Positions 9,623-18,379 of a stretch of DNA of 64,000 bases are shown here, in pieces. The notes under the pieces are model-generated. The model made no database searches, had not been told where the DNA came from, and saw nothing but the letters and a program-made list of their open reading frames with translations. Each line of letters opens with the position of its first letter. Positions within the stretch are counted from its first letter, which is position 1. The stretch lies in the NCBI GenBank assembly GCA_963753685.1, contig CAVWDE010000030.1, positions 3,657-67,656 of the forward strand, read 5' to 3'. Source of the DNA: DATAOG01 sp963753685. GTDB lineage: Bacteria > Pseudomonadota > Alphaproteobacteria > Geminicoccales > Geminicoccaceae. Made by a program: the position numbers and the translations under genes.

Positions 9623-9759
9623 AACCATTGGCGGCGAGCATGCCACGGCTCAACGGTCCATGCGACCGTGGGAATCCGCCCCGGCATCAAACACTAGACG
9701 AGATGGAGTCCCACGGTCCCATGGACCAGTCGAAGACTGGGTTAACGGCCGATCGTTAA
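9623..9759. repeat. Dispersed palindromic intergenic element, complete copy 1
   Basis: The core is a 23-bp inverted repeat: 9655-9677 (GGTCCATGCGACCGTGGGAA plus TCC) and 9705-9727 (GGAGTCCCACGGTCCCATGG plus ACC), two mismatches apart, with a 27-nt loop. A second copy at 61382-61454 shares the flanks too: AACCATTGGCGG about 30 bp upstream (9623-9634) and a TTAACG...CGTTAA half-site pair downstream (9742-9759). A half-copy lies at 6501. The rest of the 459-bp gap 9491-9949 holds nothing else I can support. Confidence 0.75.
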
Positions 9760-9949
9760 GATTCCGTTACGGTGGCCACGAGCGGCCTCTGCCGGCGAGG
9801 CGATCGCTCGGGATCGCGGGCGCGCGCAGAAGGCGCTCACGTCCCTGCCGTTTGTTGAGCGGTCGCGGCCGCCAACTCTCAAAGTCGGCCAAGGATGCCC
9901 ACGGACGCCGTCAACGCCCCCGCCTATGCCGGCATGGCTTCAGAGACCT

Positions 9950-10789
9950 TCAGCTCGCCGGCTTGGCGTTCGGGAAGAACAGCTGCTGGCCGTCGATCTG
10001 GTAGCTTGCGATCACCGCCTGGCCCTCGGGGCTCAGCACCCAGTCGACGAACTTCTGGCCGGCTTCGACCTTGACGTTCGGGCAGTGCTCCGGGCTCACC
10101 CGCATCACGCCGTACTGATTGAACAGTTCCGGGTCGCCCTCGACCAGGATCTCGAGGCCGTCCTTGTTCTTGAAGCTGATCCAGGTGCCCCGGTCGGCGA
10201 GCGTGTAGGCGCCCATGCCGACCGCGGCATTGAGCGTTGCCCCCATGCCCGAGCCGGTCTCGCGGTACCACTTGCCGCTCGCCCCCGTCGGGTCGACGCC
10301 GGCCGCCTGCCAGAGGCTCATCTCCTTCTTGTTGGTGCCGGAATCGTCGCCGCGCGAGGCGAACGGTGCCTTGGCCTCGGCGATCGTCTTGAGCGCCGCC
10401 GCCGCGTCCTTGGTGCCGCCGATCCTGGCCGGGTCGGCCTTTGGCCCGACGATCACGAAGTCGTTGTACATGACGTCGAAGCGCTTCACCCCGTAGCCGG
10501 CGGCGACGAACTTCTCCTCGTCGGGCTTGGCGTGCACGAACAGGACGTCGCCGTCGCAGTTCTGGGCGTTCTTGAGCGCCTGGCCGGTGCCGACCGCGAC
10601 CACCCGCGCCTCGATCCCGGTCGCCGCCTTGAACTTCGGCAGCAGCACGTCGAACAGGCCTGAGTTCTGGGTCGAGGTGGTCGACTGGACGATGATGAAC
10701 GGATCGGCGGCGCTGACCGGGCCTGAAGCCATCAGGACCGCGCAGGCCGCGGCGACGGTCACCGTCCAAAGAGTGCGTCGATCCATCAA
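9950..10789 (-). CDS. tupA: Tungstate-binding periplasmic protein of a TupABC importer
   Basis: A 279-residue secreted binding protein with signal peptide (VTVAAACAVLMASGPVSA). It has the oxyanion-binding TTST loop in VQSTTSTQNSGL, the FASRGDDSGTNKKE loop and the GMGATLNAA segment characteristic of TupA. Tungstate, with molybdate as a weaker ligand, would be delivered to the TupB permease for incorporation into pterin-containing enzymes. It is the last gene of a tupB-tupC-tupA operon, 24 bp after tupC. Encoding the binding protein last is less common than encoding it first. Confidence 0.92.
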   Translation of the reverse strand: MMDRRTLWTVTVAAACAVLMASGPVSAADPFIIVQSTTSTQNSGLFDVLLPKFKAATGIEARVVAVGTGQALKNAQNCDGDVLFVHAKPDEEKFVAAGYGVKRFDVMYNDFVIVGPKADPARIGGTKDAAAALKTIAEAKAPFASRGDDSGTNKKEMSLWQAAGVDPTGASGKWYRETGSGMGATLNAAVGMGAYTLADRGTWISFKNKDGLEILVEGDPELFNQYGVMRVSPEHCPNVKVEAGQKFVDWVLSPEGQAVIASYQIDGQQLFFPNAKPAS

Positions 10790-10813
10790 AGCCTCCCTTG
10801 CTTGCTTTATGGC

Positions 10814-11581
10814 TCAGAGCACGATCCGCCCGGCCAGAAACGCCTCCGCCTTGGCCGAGGCGGGTGCGGTGAAGAAGCGGGCGGCGGCGGCCTGGTCTTC
10901 GAGCCGCCCCCGATGGAGGAACAGGACCTCGTCGGCGAGGCGCCTCGCCTGACCCAGATCGTGGGTCACCAGCACGATCTTGACGCCGTCGTCATGGGCG
11001 CGCTGGATCAGGCCCTCGATGGCGAGCGTCGAGGCCGGATCGAGATTGGCCGCCGGCTCGTCGAGGAACAGGACCTCCGGCTCGAGGCTGAGCGCGCGGG
11101 CGAGGGCCAGGCGCTGCTGCTCGCCGCCCGACAGTCGTCTCGCCGGCGTGCGCGCGAGCCCGAGCAGACCGGCGATCTCGAGCATCTCGCGCGCCCGCGC
11201 TCTACGCTGGGTGAACGGTACGCCCCGTGCGGCCAGCGCGTGGCGGAGATTGCCGCTCGCCGAGCGGCGGAGCAGCACCGGCCGCTGGAAGACCATCGCC
11301 TGGCGCCGCCGGGTGGCGCGGTCGGCCGGCCGGCCGGCCCAGAGGACGGTGCCCGCGGCCGGCCGCAGCAGGCCGTGCAGCAGCCGCAGCATGAGGCTCT
11401 TGCCGGCCCCGTTGGGACCCATCACGACGGTGCGCAGCCCCGGCCTGAGCACGAGGTCGAGGCCATCGATCAGCCGCCGGCCGCCGGCCTCGAACACCAG
11501 GCCCCTCGCCTCGATCGGCAGGATCGGCGGCGCCGGTCTTGCCGCCGCGGCGATCTCGAACGCCAGAGCCCGCTCAAGCAT
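10814..11581 (-). CDS. tupC: TupC-like ATP-binding subunit of the tungstate importer
   Basis: ABC ATPase of 255 residues. Walker A GPNGAGKS (55-62), signature LSGGEQQ, Walker B VLFLDEP and an H-loop in LVTHDLGQA are all present. Start ATG 11581 overlaps the stop of tupB by 8 nt (ATGCTTGA), which indicates translational coupling; the longer frame to 11623 would run deep into tupB. The first ~23 residues (LERALAFEIAAAARPAPP) precede the usual beginning of the domain at LPIEARGLVFEAGGRRL. Substrate assignment rests on the flanking tupB and tupA. Confidence 0.88.
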   Translation of the reverse strand: MLERALAFEIAAAARPAPPILPIEARGLVFEAGGRRLIDGLDLVLRPGLRTVVMGPNGAGKSLMLRLLHGLLRPAAGTVLWAGRPADRATRRRQAMVFQRPVLLRRSASGNLRHALAARGVPFTQRRARAREMLEIAGLLGLARTPARRLSGGEQQRLALARALSLEPEVLFLDEPAANLDPASTLAIEGLIQRAHDDGVKIVLVTHDLGQARRLADEVLFLHRGRLEDQAAAARFFTAPASAKAEAFLAGRIVL

Positions 11582-12281
11582 AGGCGGTCCGGGTCCGGGT
11601 CTGGCGCATCGCCATGACCGCACCGTTGACCACCACCGCGATGGTGATCAGGATCAGGCCGAGGGCGAGGGCGAGCGCCAGATTGCCTTTCGACGTCTCG
11701 AGCGCGATCGTGGTCGTCATCACGCGGGTGACGTGGTTGATGTTGCCGCCGACGATCAGCACCGCCCCGACCTCGGCGATCGCCCGGCCGAAGCCCGCCA
11801 GCGCCACGGTCAGCAGGCTGTAGCGGGCGTCCCAGAGCAGGGTCACGATGGTCGTGGCGGTACTGAGACCGAGCGAGCGCAGCTGCTCGTCGTATTCGTC
11901 GCGCAGGTCTTCGATCACCTGCCGGGTCAAGGCCGCGACGATCGGCGTCACCAGCACGGTCTGGGCGATGATCATCGCGGTCGGCGTGTAGAGCAGGCCG
12001 AGCACGCCGAGCGGCCCGGCGCCGGACAGCAGCAGATAGATCAGAAGCCCGACCACGACCGGCGGCAGGCCCATTAGCGCATTCAGCGTCAGGATCACCA
12101 CGCCTCGACCCGGGAAGCGTAGCACCGCGAGGCCGGCACCCAGCGGCAGACCGAGCGCGCAGGCGATCGCGACCGCGGACAAGCTGACTTGCAACGACAG
12201 CAGGACGATCTCGGCAAGCGCCGGATCGCCAGCACCGATCAGCCCGAAGGCGAGCCCGAAGGCGGTGGTGAAATCCTGCAT
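11574..12281 (-). CDS. tupB: TupB tungstate importer permease
   Basis: A 235-residue inner-membrane permease with about five or six helices (for example EIVLLSLQVSLSAVAIACAL and LALALALGLILITIAVVVNG). The EAA-type coupling loop is visible as RSLGLSTATTIVTLLWDARY, with GFGRAIAEVGAVLIVGGN after it, typical of TupB and WtpB. It is the first gene of the tup operon. An AGGAGGATCCC stretch upstream of ATG 12281 serves as the ribosome-binding site. No riboswitch was recognised upstream, so regulation is unknown. Confidence 0.9.
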   Translation of the reverse strand: MQDFTTAFGLAFGLIGAGDPALAEIVLLSLQVSLSAVAIACALGLPLGAGLAVLRFPGRGVVILTLNALMGLPPVVVGLLIYLLLSGAGPLGVLGLLYTPTAMIIAQTVLVTPIVAALTRQVIEDLRDEYDEQLRSLGLSTATTIVTLLWDARYSLLTVALAGFGRAIAEVGAVLIVGGNINHVTRVMTTTIALETSKGNLALALALGLILITIAVVVNGAVMAMRQTRTRTAYA

Positions 12282-12403
12282 CGGGATCCTCCTGCCCGGT
12301 GGGTCCCGATGCTAGGCACTGCCATGTCTTCTGTCCACATGCGGAGCGCGGTCGGTAGCAAACGGCCTATTCTGCAGCCATTTGCAGCCATCGGCAGGGC
12401 AGA

Positions 12404-13552
12404 CTACGTCGCGGCCGCGGCATCCAGGCGCTCGATCTTCTGCCAGGAGCGGTCGGCGGCTGAGGTTTGCGCCGCCGCGACCACCTCGGCGGCACGCAGG
12501 CCATCCAGGAAACTGGGCTCGGCCGGCTCGTTGCCGGCGATGCTCCGGAGCAGGTCACGGAGCGCGATCACGAAGCCCTCGCCGAAGCTGATCGGCATGC
12601 CGGCGACCGGCCAGAACAGCTCGCCGCCTGGATGCGCCGGGCCGATCGGAATCGCCCGAAAGCCGCTCTCGCTGGCCGGATCGCTGGTCTTGTAGAGGCG
12701 GATCTCGGTCGGGCGTTCGGAAGTGTACTCGACCGAGCCCCTGCTGCCGTGGGCCGCAAAGCCGATGTCCATCTTGTGGCCGCCGGCGAGCCAGCTGGTC
12801 TGGAGCGTGCCGCTGATGCCGTTCTCGAACGCGACCAGCATGTCGGTGATCTCATCGACATCGACCGGAGCGCCCTCGCCTGGCCGCCCGGGCAGCGGCC
12901 GACGGGTGAAATGGGTGCGCGAGCTGGCGAACACGCCCGCGATCTCGCCGACCAGATGGCGCGCGATGTCGATCGCGTGGCTGCCGATGTCGGTGCCGCT
13001 GCCGCCGCCTGAGATTGCCTTCTGCAGCCGCCAGGTGACCGGCATGGCCGGATCGAGCCCGTAGTCGTGGAAGAAATGGCCCCGGTAGTGGACGATCTCG
13101 CCAAGCTCGCCCGCGGCGATCAGCTGCCGGGCGAACGCCGGGCCCGGCCATTTGCGGTAGACGAAGCCGACCTGATGCTGACACCCGCTCGCCGCGGCGG
13201 CCCGGTACATGGCCTGCGCCGCCTCGAGGGTGTGGGCCAGTGGCTTCTCGCAGAGCACGTGCTTGCCGTGGGCGAAGGCATCCTGGCTGATCTCGGCATG
13301 CGTATCGTTGGGGGTCAGCACCAGCACGAGATCGACGTCCGGGGCCCGGGTCACGTCCCGCCAGTCCCGGCTGAGCGCGCCCCAGCCCCAGGCCTGCGCG
13401 GTCCGCTGCCCAAGCTCAGGATCAAGGTCGGCCATGCGCCGCCGTTCGACCGCGGGCAGATCCGGCGCCAGTCCGTGCACGGTACTGAGTGCAAAGGAAT
13501 AGGTGCGCGCCATGAAGCCGCCGCCGACCATGCCGACCCGGATCGCCGTCAT
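12404..13552 (-). CDS. Gfo/Idh/MocA family NAD(P)-dependent oxidoreductase
   Basis: A 382-residue sugar or inositol dehydrogenase-like enzyme. The N-terminal Rossmann motif reads VGMVGGGFMA. The family EKP motif, with the catalytic-base-supporting lysine, appears as HVLCEKPLAHT. A DIGSHAIDIARHLVGE segment carries the D-x-x-x-H pair of the active site. ATG 13552 is preceded by GGAGGAGAG at good spacing. It is divergent from the dioxygenase gene at 13707. The substrate is probably a polyol or sugar, but nothing in the sequence fixes it. Confidence 0.88.
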   Translation of the reverse strand: MTAIRVGMVGGGFMARTYSFALSTVHGLAPDLPAVERRRMADLDPELGQRTAQAWGWGALSRDWRDVTRAPDVDLVLVLTPNDTHAEISQDAFAHGKHVLCEKPLAHTLEAAQAMYRAAAASGCQHQVGFVYRKWPGPAFARQLIAAGELGEIVHYRGHFFHDYGLDPAMPVTWRLQKAISGGGSGTDIGSHAIDIARHLVGEIAGVFASSRTHFTRRPLPGRPGEGAPVDVDEITDMLVAFENGISGTLQTSWLAGGHKMDIGFAAHGSRGSVEYTSERPTEIRLYKTSDPASESGFRAIPIGPAHPGGELFWPVAGMPISFGEGFVIALRDLLRSIAGNEPAEPSFLDGLRAAEVVAAAQTSAADRSWQKIERLDAAAAT

Positions 13553-13706
13553 GCCACTCTCCTCCTGCCCAAGGCGGGCATCTTGGACCCTCCGGTCGAG
13601 GTTTTGAAGGCCGGCATCCGTGGCAAGATTCGGGCTGCAGCGAGGCTCGCGCCCGCCTAAGGATGCTGGCGCGCCGGGACGAACCCAGGCAAATCGGAGA
13701 TGAGCC

Positions 13707-14444
13707 ATGGTGGCAGCGGCCGAGGCCGAAGAGATCGTGACGCTCGGGCAGCGGCTCGAGCGGATCGCGTGGCCGGAGCTCGAGGCGGAGTTCGACGAGC
13801 GCGGCTATGCCACCACCGGCCCGCTCCTGACGCCCGCGGAATGCCGAGCGCTCGCCGGGCTGTACGGCGAGCCCGGGCACTTTCGCAGCCGGATCGTGAT
13901 GCGCCGGCACGCCTTTGGCGAGGGCGAGTACCAGTATTTCGCAAAGCCGCTGCCGGCGATCGTCGCCGCGCTGCGCGCCCTGGTCTACCCGCGCCTGGTG
14001 CCGATTGCCAGCCGCTGGCGCGCGGCGCTCGGCCAGGGCGACCCCTATCCCGCCGACCTCGATCGCTATCTCGCCGCCTGTCACGCCGCCGGCCAGATCC
14101 GGCCGACGCCCTTGCTGCTCAAATACGGTCCGGGCGACTACAACTGCCTGCACCAGGACCTCTACGGCGCCTTGCATTTTCCGCTCCAGATGACGATCCT
14201 CTTGAGTTCGCCCGGGCCGGATTTTTCGGGCGGCGAGTTCGTGCTGACGGAGCAGCGGCCGCGCGCCCAATCGCGGGTCGAGGTGGTCCCGCTGCAGCAG
14301 GGCGAGGCCGTGATCTTCGCGGTCAACGTCCGCCCCGCCCACGGCACCCACGGCGTCTACCGGGTGACCAAGCGGCACGGGGTCAGCCGTGTCCGCTCCG
14401 GCCAGCGTTACACGCTCGGCATCATCTTTCACGACGCCGCCTGA
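13707..14444 (+). CDS. 2-oxoglutarate/Fe(II)-dependent dioxygenase (prolyl-4-hydroxylase-like)
   Basis: A 245-residue cupin-fold oxygenase. The iron facial triad is legible as H-x-D in CLHQDLYG and a distal His in the RPAHGTHGVYRVTKRHGVSR region. The arginine for 2-oxoglutarate binding lies in SGQRYTLGIIFHD near the end. The segment LLKYGPGDYNCLHQD is typical of P4Hc-domain proteins that act on small molecules or peptides. ATG 13707 follows GGAGATGAGCC. Substrate unknown. It starts a short co-directional run (oxygenase, cupin, quinone reductase). Confidence 0.85.
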   Translation: MVAAAEAEEIVTLGQRLERIAWPELEAEFDERGYATTGPLLTPAECRALAGLYGEPGHFRSRIVMRRHAFGEGEYQYFAKPLPAIVAALRALVYPRLVPIASRWRAALGQGDPYPADLDRYLAACHAAGQIRPTPLLLKYGPGDYNCLHQDLYGALHFPLQMTILLSSPGPDFSGGEFVLTEQRPRAQSRVEVVPLQQGEAVIFAVNVRPAHGTHGVYRVTKRHGVSRVRSGQRYTLGIIFHDAA

Positions 14445-14563
14445 GCGGCCGCCGGGCTTGGCTGCCGCAAGCGCACCCGAGATCGGCCGCACTCAGGGAT
14501 GTTCGTTTCGCCCTCGCTCGCCTAAGCTCGGCCGGCGAAAAGAGCCGCCGAGGAGGGCTGCCG

Positions 14564-15097
14564 ATGACGCCAGCGAAGGACCGGGTTCGGCCGGAGGCGA
14601 TCCGCTTCGAGGATGACGGTGCGATCCCGAACAACCGCCTGCCGTTTCTGGTCTACCCGCGCGCGATCGATCTGGAGCTGGCGGAGAGCGACCCGGCCGC
14701 TGTCTTCGAGACCCGGTTCGCCGCCAACGGCTGGCGGGGGGCCTGGCGGAACGGCATCTATCCCTTTGCGCACTACCACAGCACGGCGCACGAGGTGCTG
14801 GGGATCGCGGGCGGCGAGGCAAGCGTGCGCTTCGGCGGCGCCCGCGGTGTGGTGCTGACGGTCCGGCCGGGGGATGTCGTCGTGATTCCGGCCGGCGTCG
14901 GCCACCAGAACCTGGGCTCGAGCCCCGATCTCCTGGTGGTCGGCGCCTATCCGGGTGGGGCGGACTGGGATCTCTGCTACGGCCAGCCGGAGGAGCGTCC
15001 CCGCGTCCTCGAGAATATCGCGCAGGTGCCGCTGCCACCCGCCGATCCGGTCTACGGTCCGGACGGACCGCTGCTGGAGCACTGGCGAGGCGCCTGA
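14564..15097 (+). CDS. Cupin-domain protein (YjlB-like)
   Basis: A small soluble cupin of 177 residues. Motif 1 reads FAHYHSTAHEVLGIAGGEAS, providing metal-ligand histidines and a glutamate. Motif 2 is GDVVVIPAGVGHQNLG with the second-motif histidine. One metal site is expected; activity could be isomerase, dioxygenase or binding. ATG 14564 follows GAGGAGGGCTGCC. The gene ends 17 bp before the quinone reductase and is probably co-transcribed with it. Confidence 0.85.
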   Translation: MTPAKDRVRPEAIRFEDDGAIPNNRLPFLVYPRAIDLELAESDPAAVFETRFAANGWRGAWRNGIYPFAHYHSTAHEVLGIAGGEASVRFGGARGVVLTVRPGDVVVIPAGVGHQNLGSSPDLLVVGAYPGGADWDLCYGQPEERPRVLENIAQVPLPPADPVYGPDGPLLEHWRGA

Positions 15098-15114
15098 GCC
15101 AGCCGCCCGCTCCG

Positions 15115-15699
15115 ATGCGCGTCCTGCTGCTGTTCTGCCACCCGGTCGAGGACAGCTACCAGGCGGTCCTCCATCGCGCGGCCAAGATGGCGCTCGAGCG
15201 CGCCGGCCATCAGGTCGACGACTGCGACCTGTACGCCGAAGGCTTCTCGCCGGTGCTGACGCGCGCGGAGCGGCTCAACTACCACGACACCGCGCTCAAC
15301 CGCGCCCCGGTCCAGCCCTACGTCGACCGCCTGCTCGCGGCCGCAGCCTTGGTGCTCTGCTTCCCGGTCTGGAACTTCGGCCCGCCGGCGATGCTCAAGG
15401 GCTTCTTTGACCGGGTGTTCCTGCCGGGCGTCAGCTTCCATCTCGACGCCGCCGGCAGGATCACACCGAACCTGCGCCACATCAAAAAGCTCGCCGCGAT
15501 CACCACCTACGGCCGTGCCCGCTGGGTTGCTGTCCTCATGGGCGACCCTCCGCGCAAGCTCGTGACCCGCCAGCTCAGCTTCCAGATCCGCCCCGCCGCC
15601 CGCGTCCTCTACCTCGCCCACTACCACATGAACGTCTCGACCCCCGCGACCCGCCAACGCTTCCTCACCAAGGTCGAGCACGCCATGGGGCGCTTTTGA
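15115..15699 (+). CDS. Flavodoxin-fold NAD(P)H:quinone oxidoreductase
   Basis: A 194-residue protein with the NQO/MdaB-type flavodoxin-like fold. The first strand and phosphate loop read RVLLLFCHPVEDSY. The isoalloxazine-contact segment is VLCFPVWNFGPPAMLKGFFDRVF and a third FMN/FAD contact is KLAAITTYGR. Predicted two-electron reduction of quinones using NAD(P)H. A truncated, diverged second copy of the same gene lies at 19281-19598, on the far side of the sugar-importer operon. Confidence 0.88.
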   Translation: MRVLLLFCHPVEDSYQAVLHRAAKMALERAGHQVDDCDLYAEGFSPVLTRAERLNYHDTALNRAPVQPYVDRLLAAAALVLCFPVWNFGPPAMLKGFFDRVFLPGVSFHLDAAGRITPNLRHIKKLAAITTYGRARWVAVLMGDPPRKLVTRQLSFQIRPAARVLYLAHYHMNVSTPATRQRFLTKVEHAMGRF

Positions 15700-15991
15700 A
15701 GCGACAACGCGATCGGCGCTCCGCCGCGACGGCGCTGGTCTCGTTGACGGTCGCCGTGGTCCTTCTCGCGTTTCTCCGGCGAAGGCCGCGCGTGCTACGC
15801 GGTCCAAGCCGTGGCTCGGCAGCTCGAAGCGGCCCGGTCGACCGGCTCGCGATTCCACCGTTGCAGAACGCGCCAATCCGCGCGTAACCTCGCTTTCGAC
15901 GACCAACAAGATGGTTCATCGGCGCGCTACCGGCTGCAGGCCCACTCGAGGCTCCTGCGGGGAAAACGCCGGACCAAAGGGAAGGCTGAAA

Positions 15992-17071
15992 ATGCAAGAC
16001 GAGCGCCAGGACAAGGCTGAGTTGGCGGTGACGACCGGCATCGAGGTCAGCCGGCGCCAGGCCTTCGCCACGGCGGCGAAGCTGGGCGTGGGCGGGGCCG
16101 CTCTGGCCGGGGGCCTCGGCACCGCCCTGGTCAGCAATCCGGCCGCGGCGGCCGGGCTGCCGCAGAAGAAGTACAAGTTCGTGTTCGTCAACCACGTCAC
16201 GACCAACGAGTTCTTCACGCCGTGCATCTACGGGATCCAGGATGCCTGCGCCTTCTACGGCTGCAGCTACCAGTGGACCGGCTCGCAGAACAGCGTGGTC
16301 TCCGAGATGGTCAACGCGATGCAGATCGCGATCGCCCAGAAGGCGGACGGCATCGCGGTCTGCCTGATCGACGCCAAGGCGTTCGACGCTCCGACCGCCA
16401 ACGCGCTCGCCGCGGGCATTCCGGTGATCGCCTACAATGCCGATGTGCCCAAGGGCAGCCCCAACCAGCGGCTGGCCTATGTCGGGCAGCCGCTCTACGA
16501 CTCGGGCTACAACATCGCGACCAGGTGGCTTGCGATGGTGCCCAAGGGCGGCCATGTCATGCTCTCGATTCCGAGCCCGGGCACGCTCAACCTGCAGCCG
16601 CGTCTCGACGGCTACATCCAGGCGATCAAGGACCACGGCAATCCCGTCACCTACGACGTCGTCAACAGCGGCCTCGACCAGGCCGGGGAATTCTCACGGA
16701 TCGAGAGCTACTATCTCGGCCACAAGGACGTCGCGGGCATGTTCGGCACCGGCGGCGGCGACACCTACGCCTGCGGCTACGTGTCGGCCAAATACGGCCT
16801 CGGCAAGAGGGGCGTGATCGTCGCCGGCTATGACCTCTATCCGCAGACGCTGGGCTACATCAAGTCCGGCGACATGAGCTTCACGACCGACCAGCAACCC
16901 TATCTGCAGGGCTTCGTGCCGATCCAGCAGTTCTATCTCTGGAAGCTCTCGGGCGGCGCCGTGGCACCTGCCGACACCAACACGAGCCTCGCCTACGTGA
17001 CCAAGGACAACGTCGACCTCTACCTCGGCAAGAGCCGCTTCGAGGGCAGCACCGACGCCGAGCCGACCTAG
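15992..17071 (+). CDS. Periplasmic sugar-binding protein of a ribose/fructose-type ABC importer
   Basis: A 359-residue LacI-fold (Peripla_BP_4) binding protein. It carries a twin-arginine signal (SRRQAFATAAKLG, about residues 20-32) ending in VSNPAAAAG, so export is probably by Tat. Mature features include KFVFVNHVTTNEFF, ADGIAVCLIDAKAFDAP, GIPVIAYNADVP and VAGYDLYPQTLGYIKSGD, all typical of ribose, xylose and fructose binders. ATG 15992 is preceded by GGGAAGG. It is followed by a stable hairpin, then the permease and ATPase genes. Confidence 0.9.
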   Translation: MQDERQDKAELAVTTGIEVSRRQAFATAAKLGVGGAALAGGLGTALVSNPAAAAGLPQKKYKFVFVNHVTTNEFFTPCIYGIQDACAFYGCSYQWTGSQNSVVSEMVNAMQIAIAQKADGIAVCLIDAKAFDAPTANALAAGIPVIAYNADVPKGSPNQRLAYVGQPLYDSGYNIATRWLAMVPKGGHVMLSIPSPGTLNLQPRLDGYIQAIKDHGNPVTYDVVNSGLDQAGEFSRIESYYLGHKDVAGMFGTGGGDTYACGYVSAKYGLGKRGVIVAGYDLYPQTLGYIKSGDMSFTTDQQPYLQGFVPIQQFYLWKLSGGAVAPADTNTSLAYVTKDNVDLYLGKSRFEGSTDAEPT

Positions 17072-17103
17072 AATTGAGTTGGGGCCGACGGCCTGGTCCA
17101 TCA

Positions 17104-17133
17104 ATTCCCGCTCGCCGCCGCGCGAGCGGGAAT
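17104..17133. terminator. Stable hairpin between the binding-protein and permease genes
   Basis: A perfect 12-bp inverted repeat (ATTCCCGCTCGC / GCGAGCGGGAAT) with a 6-nt loop, 33 bp after the binding-protein stop. No T-run follows, so it is better read as an mRNA-stabilising or attenuating hairpin than as a full terminator. Such hairpins commonly allow excess binding protein over membrane subunits in importer operons. Confidence 0.65.
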
Positions 17134-17302
17134 CTGGCGCCGATCGGGTGTGAGGCGCGCTTGGTCGGGCCATTCATGGTCGTCCGAGGACGCCGTGGCC
17201 ACGGGGCTTCGGGGCGAAACCGTCAATCACGGATGAGCGCCGAAGGCCCGCAGCGCGCTCACGGTTGGGCCCGGTCCAGAGGCCGGTCCTGAGGAAGCGC
17301 GC

Positions 17303-18379
17303 ATGGCACAGACGAGCAGAACCAGCGCAGCAGCGACCCGCAAGGTTGGCATAAGCGAGCCCGGAACCGCCTTGGAGAGGGTCCTGGTCATCCTCTCCCG
17401 TTACCGGGAGGCCAGCATCGCGGTCGTTGCGATCGTGCTCGTCATCTACTTCCAGTGGGGCAGCAGCGGCGCTTTCCTGTCCTCGCAGGAACTCAGCGTC
17501 GTGCTCCGCGACAGCGGCCGCTTCGGCATGATCGCGGTCGGCGAAGTCATGCTCATGATCACCGGCGAGATCGACATCTCGGTCGGCAGCACCTTCTCGC
17601 TGGCCCCCTACGTCATGGTGCTGCTGTCGATCACCTGGGGCCTGCCACTGGCCGTGAGCGCGATCGCCGCGATCCTGCTGGGCGTGCTGATCGGCGTCTT
17701 CAACGGCATCATCACCGTCGCGTTCCGCGTGCCGTCCCTGATCACCACGATCGGAACGCTTTTCCTTTTGCAGGGTGTCGTCGTCTCGCTCTACAACAGC
17801 CAGCCGATCATCGCCCCGGTCGAAGAGCCCTTCAACGCGATCTTCGGCGAAAATCTCTACAGCCCGGCCGATTCCGTCTGGTCCTGGCACGGCCTGACGG
17901 CGTTCACGCCATTCCTGTGGACCGTGGTGGCGGTCGCGGTGATGGCGCTGGTCCTGAACCGGACGACCTTCGGCCTGCACACGATCGCGACCGGCAGCAA
18001 CATCGTCGGCGCGCGCGAGATCGGCGTGCGCACCGATCGGATCAAGGTCTGCAACTTCATGATCGTGGGGGGGCTCGCGGCGGCCGCCGGGGTCATCAAC
18101 ACCGTCCAGTTCGCCTCCGCCGATCCCCTGGCCGGCGGCCCGACGCTCACGTTGCAGGCGATCGCGGCGACTGTGATCGGCGGCACCTCGCTGCTCGGCG
18201 GCTCCGGCACCGCGGTCGGCTCGCTGGTCGGCGCGTTCGTGGTCGCGACCCTCAACAACGGCCTGGTCATGCTCGGCGCCCAGGCGACCGTATCCGACAT
18301 CTACCTGGGCGCCGCGATCATCCTTGCCATGATGCTGAACGTTCAGGTCGACAGAATCCGCGCGCGGAGACGGATATGA
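17303..18379 (+). CDS. RbsC-type sugar ABC importer permease
   Basis: A 358-residue BPD_transp_2 permease with about ten membrane helices. Family hallmarks visible are GEVMLMITGEIDISVGSTFSL (the conserved glycine-rich GGIDLSVG region), FRVPSLITTIGTLFLLQG, GLHTIATGSNIVGAREIG and the C-terminal IAATVIGGTSLLGGSGTAVG. Its stop overlaps the ATPase start by ATGA (18376-18379), so the two are translationally coupled. Expected to transport a pentose or hexose delivered by the 15992 binding protein. Confidence 0.92.
   Translation: MAQTSRTSAAATRKVGISEPGTALERVLVILSRYREASIAVVAIVLVIYFQWGSSGAFLSSQELSVVLRDSGRFGMIAVGEVMLMITGEIDISVGSTFSLAPYVMVLLSITWGLPLAVSAIAAILLGVLIGVFNGIITVAFRVPSLITTIGTLFLLQGVVVSLYNSQPIIAPVEEPFNAIFGENLYSPADSVWSWHGLTAFTPFLWTVVAVAVMALVLNRTTFGLHTIATGSNIVGAREIGVRTDRIKVCNFMIVGGLAAAAGVINTVQFASADPLAGGPTLTLQAIAATVIGGTSLLGGSGTAVGSLVGAFVVATLNNGLVMLGAQATVSDIYLGAAIILAMMLNVQVDRIRARRRI

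Noticed and set aside
9491..9650. Possible cobalamin riboswitch before the BtuF-like gene
   Set aside because: No B12-box-like sequence was found in the leader.
9742..9759. CtrA binding site (TTAA-N7-TTAA)
   Set aside because: The spacer between TTAA half-sites is 10, not 7, and the motif is part of the repeat element.
17104..17133. Full intrinsic terminator after the sugar-binding protein gene
   Set aside because: The hairpin is strong but no T-run follows, and the downstream genes belong to the same importer.
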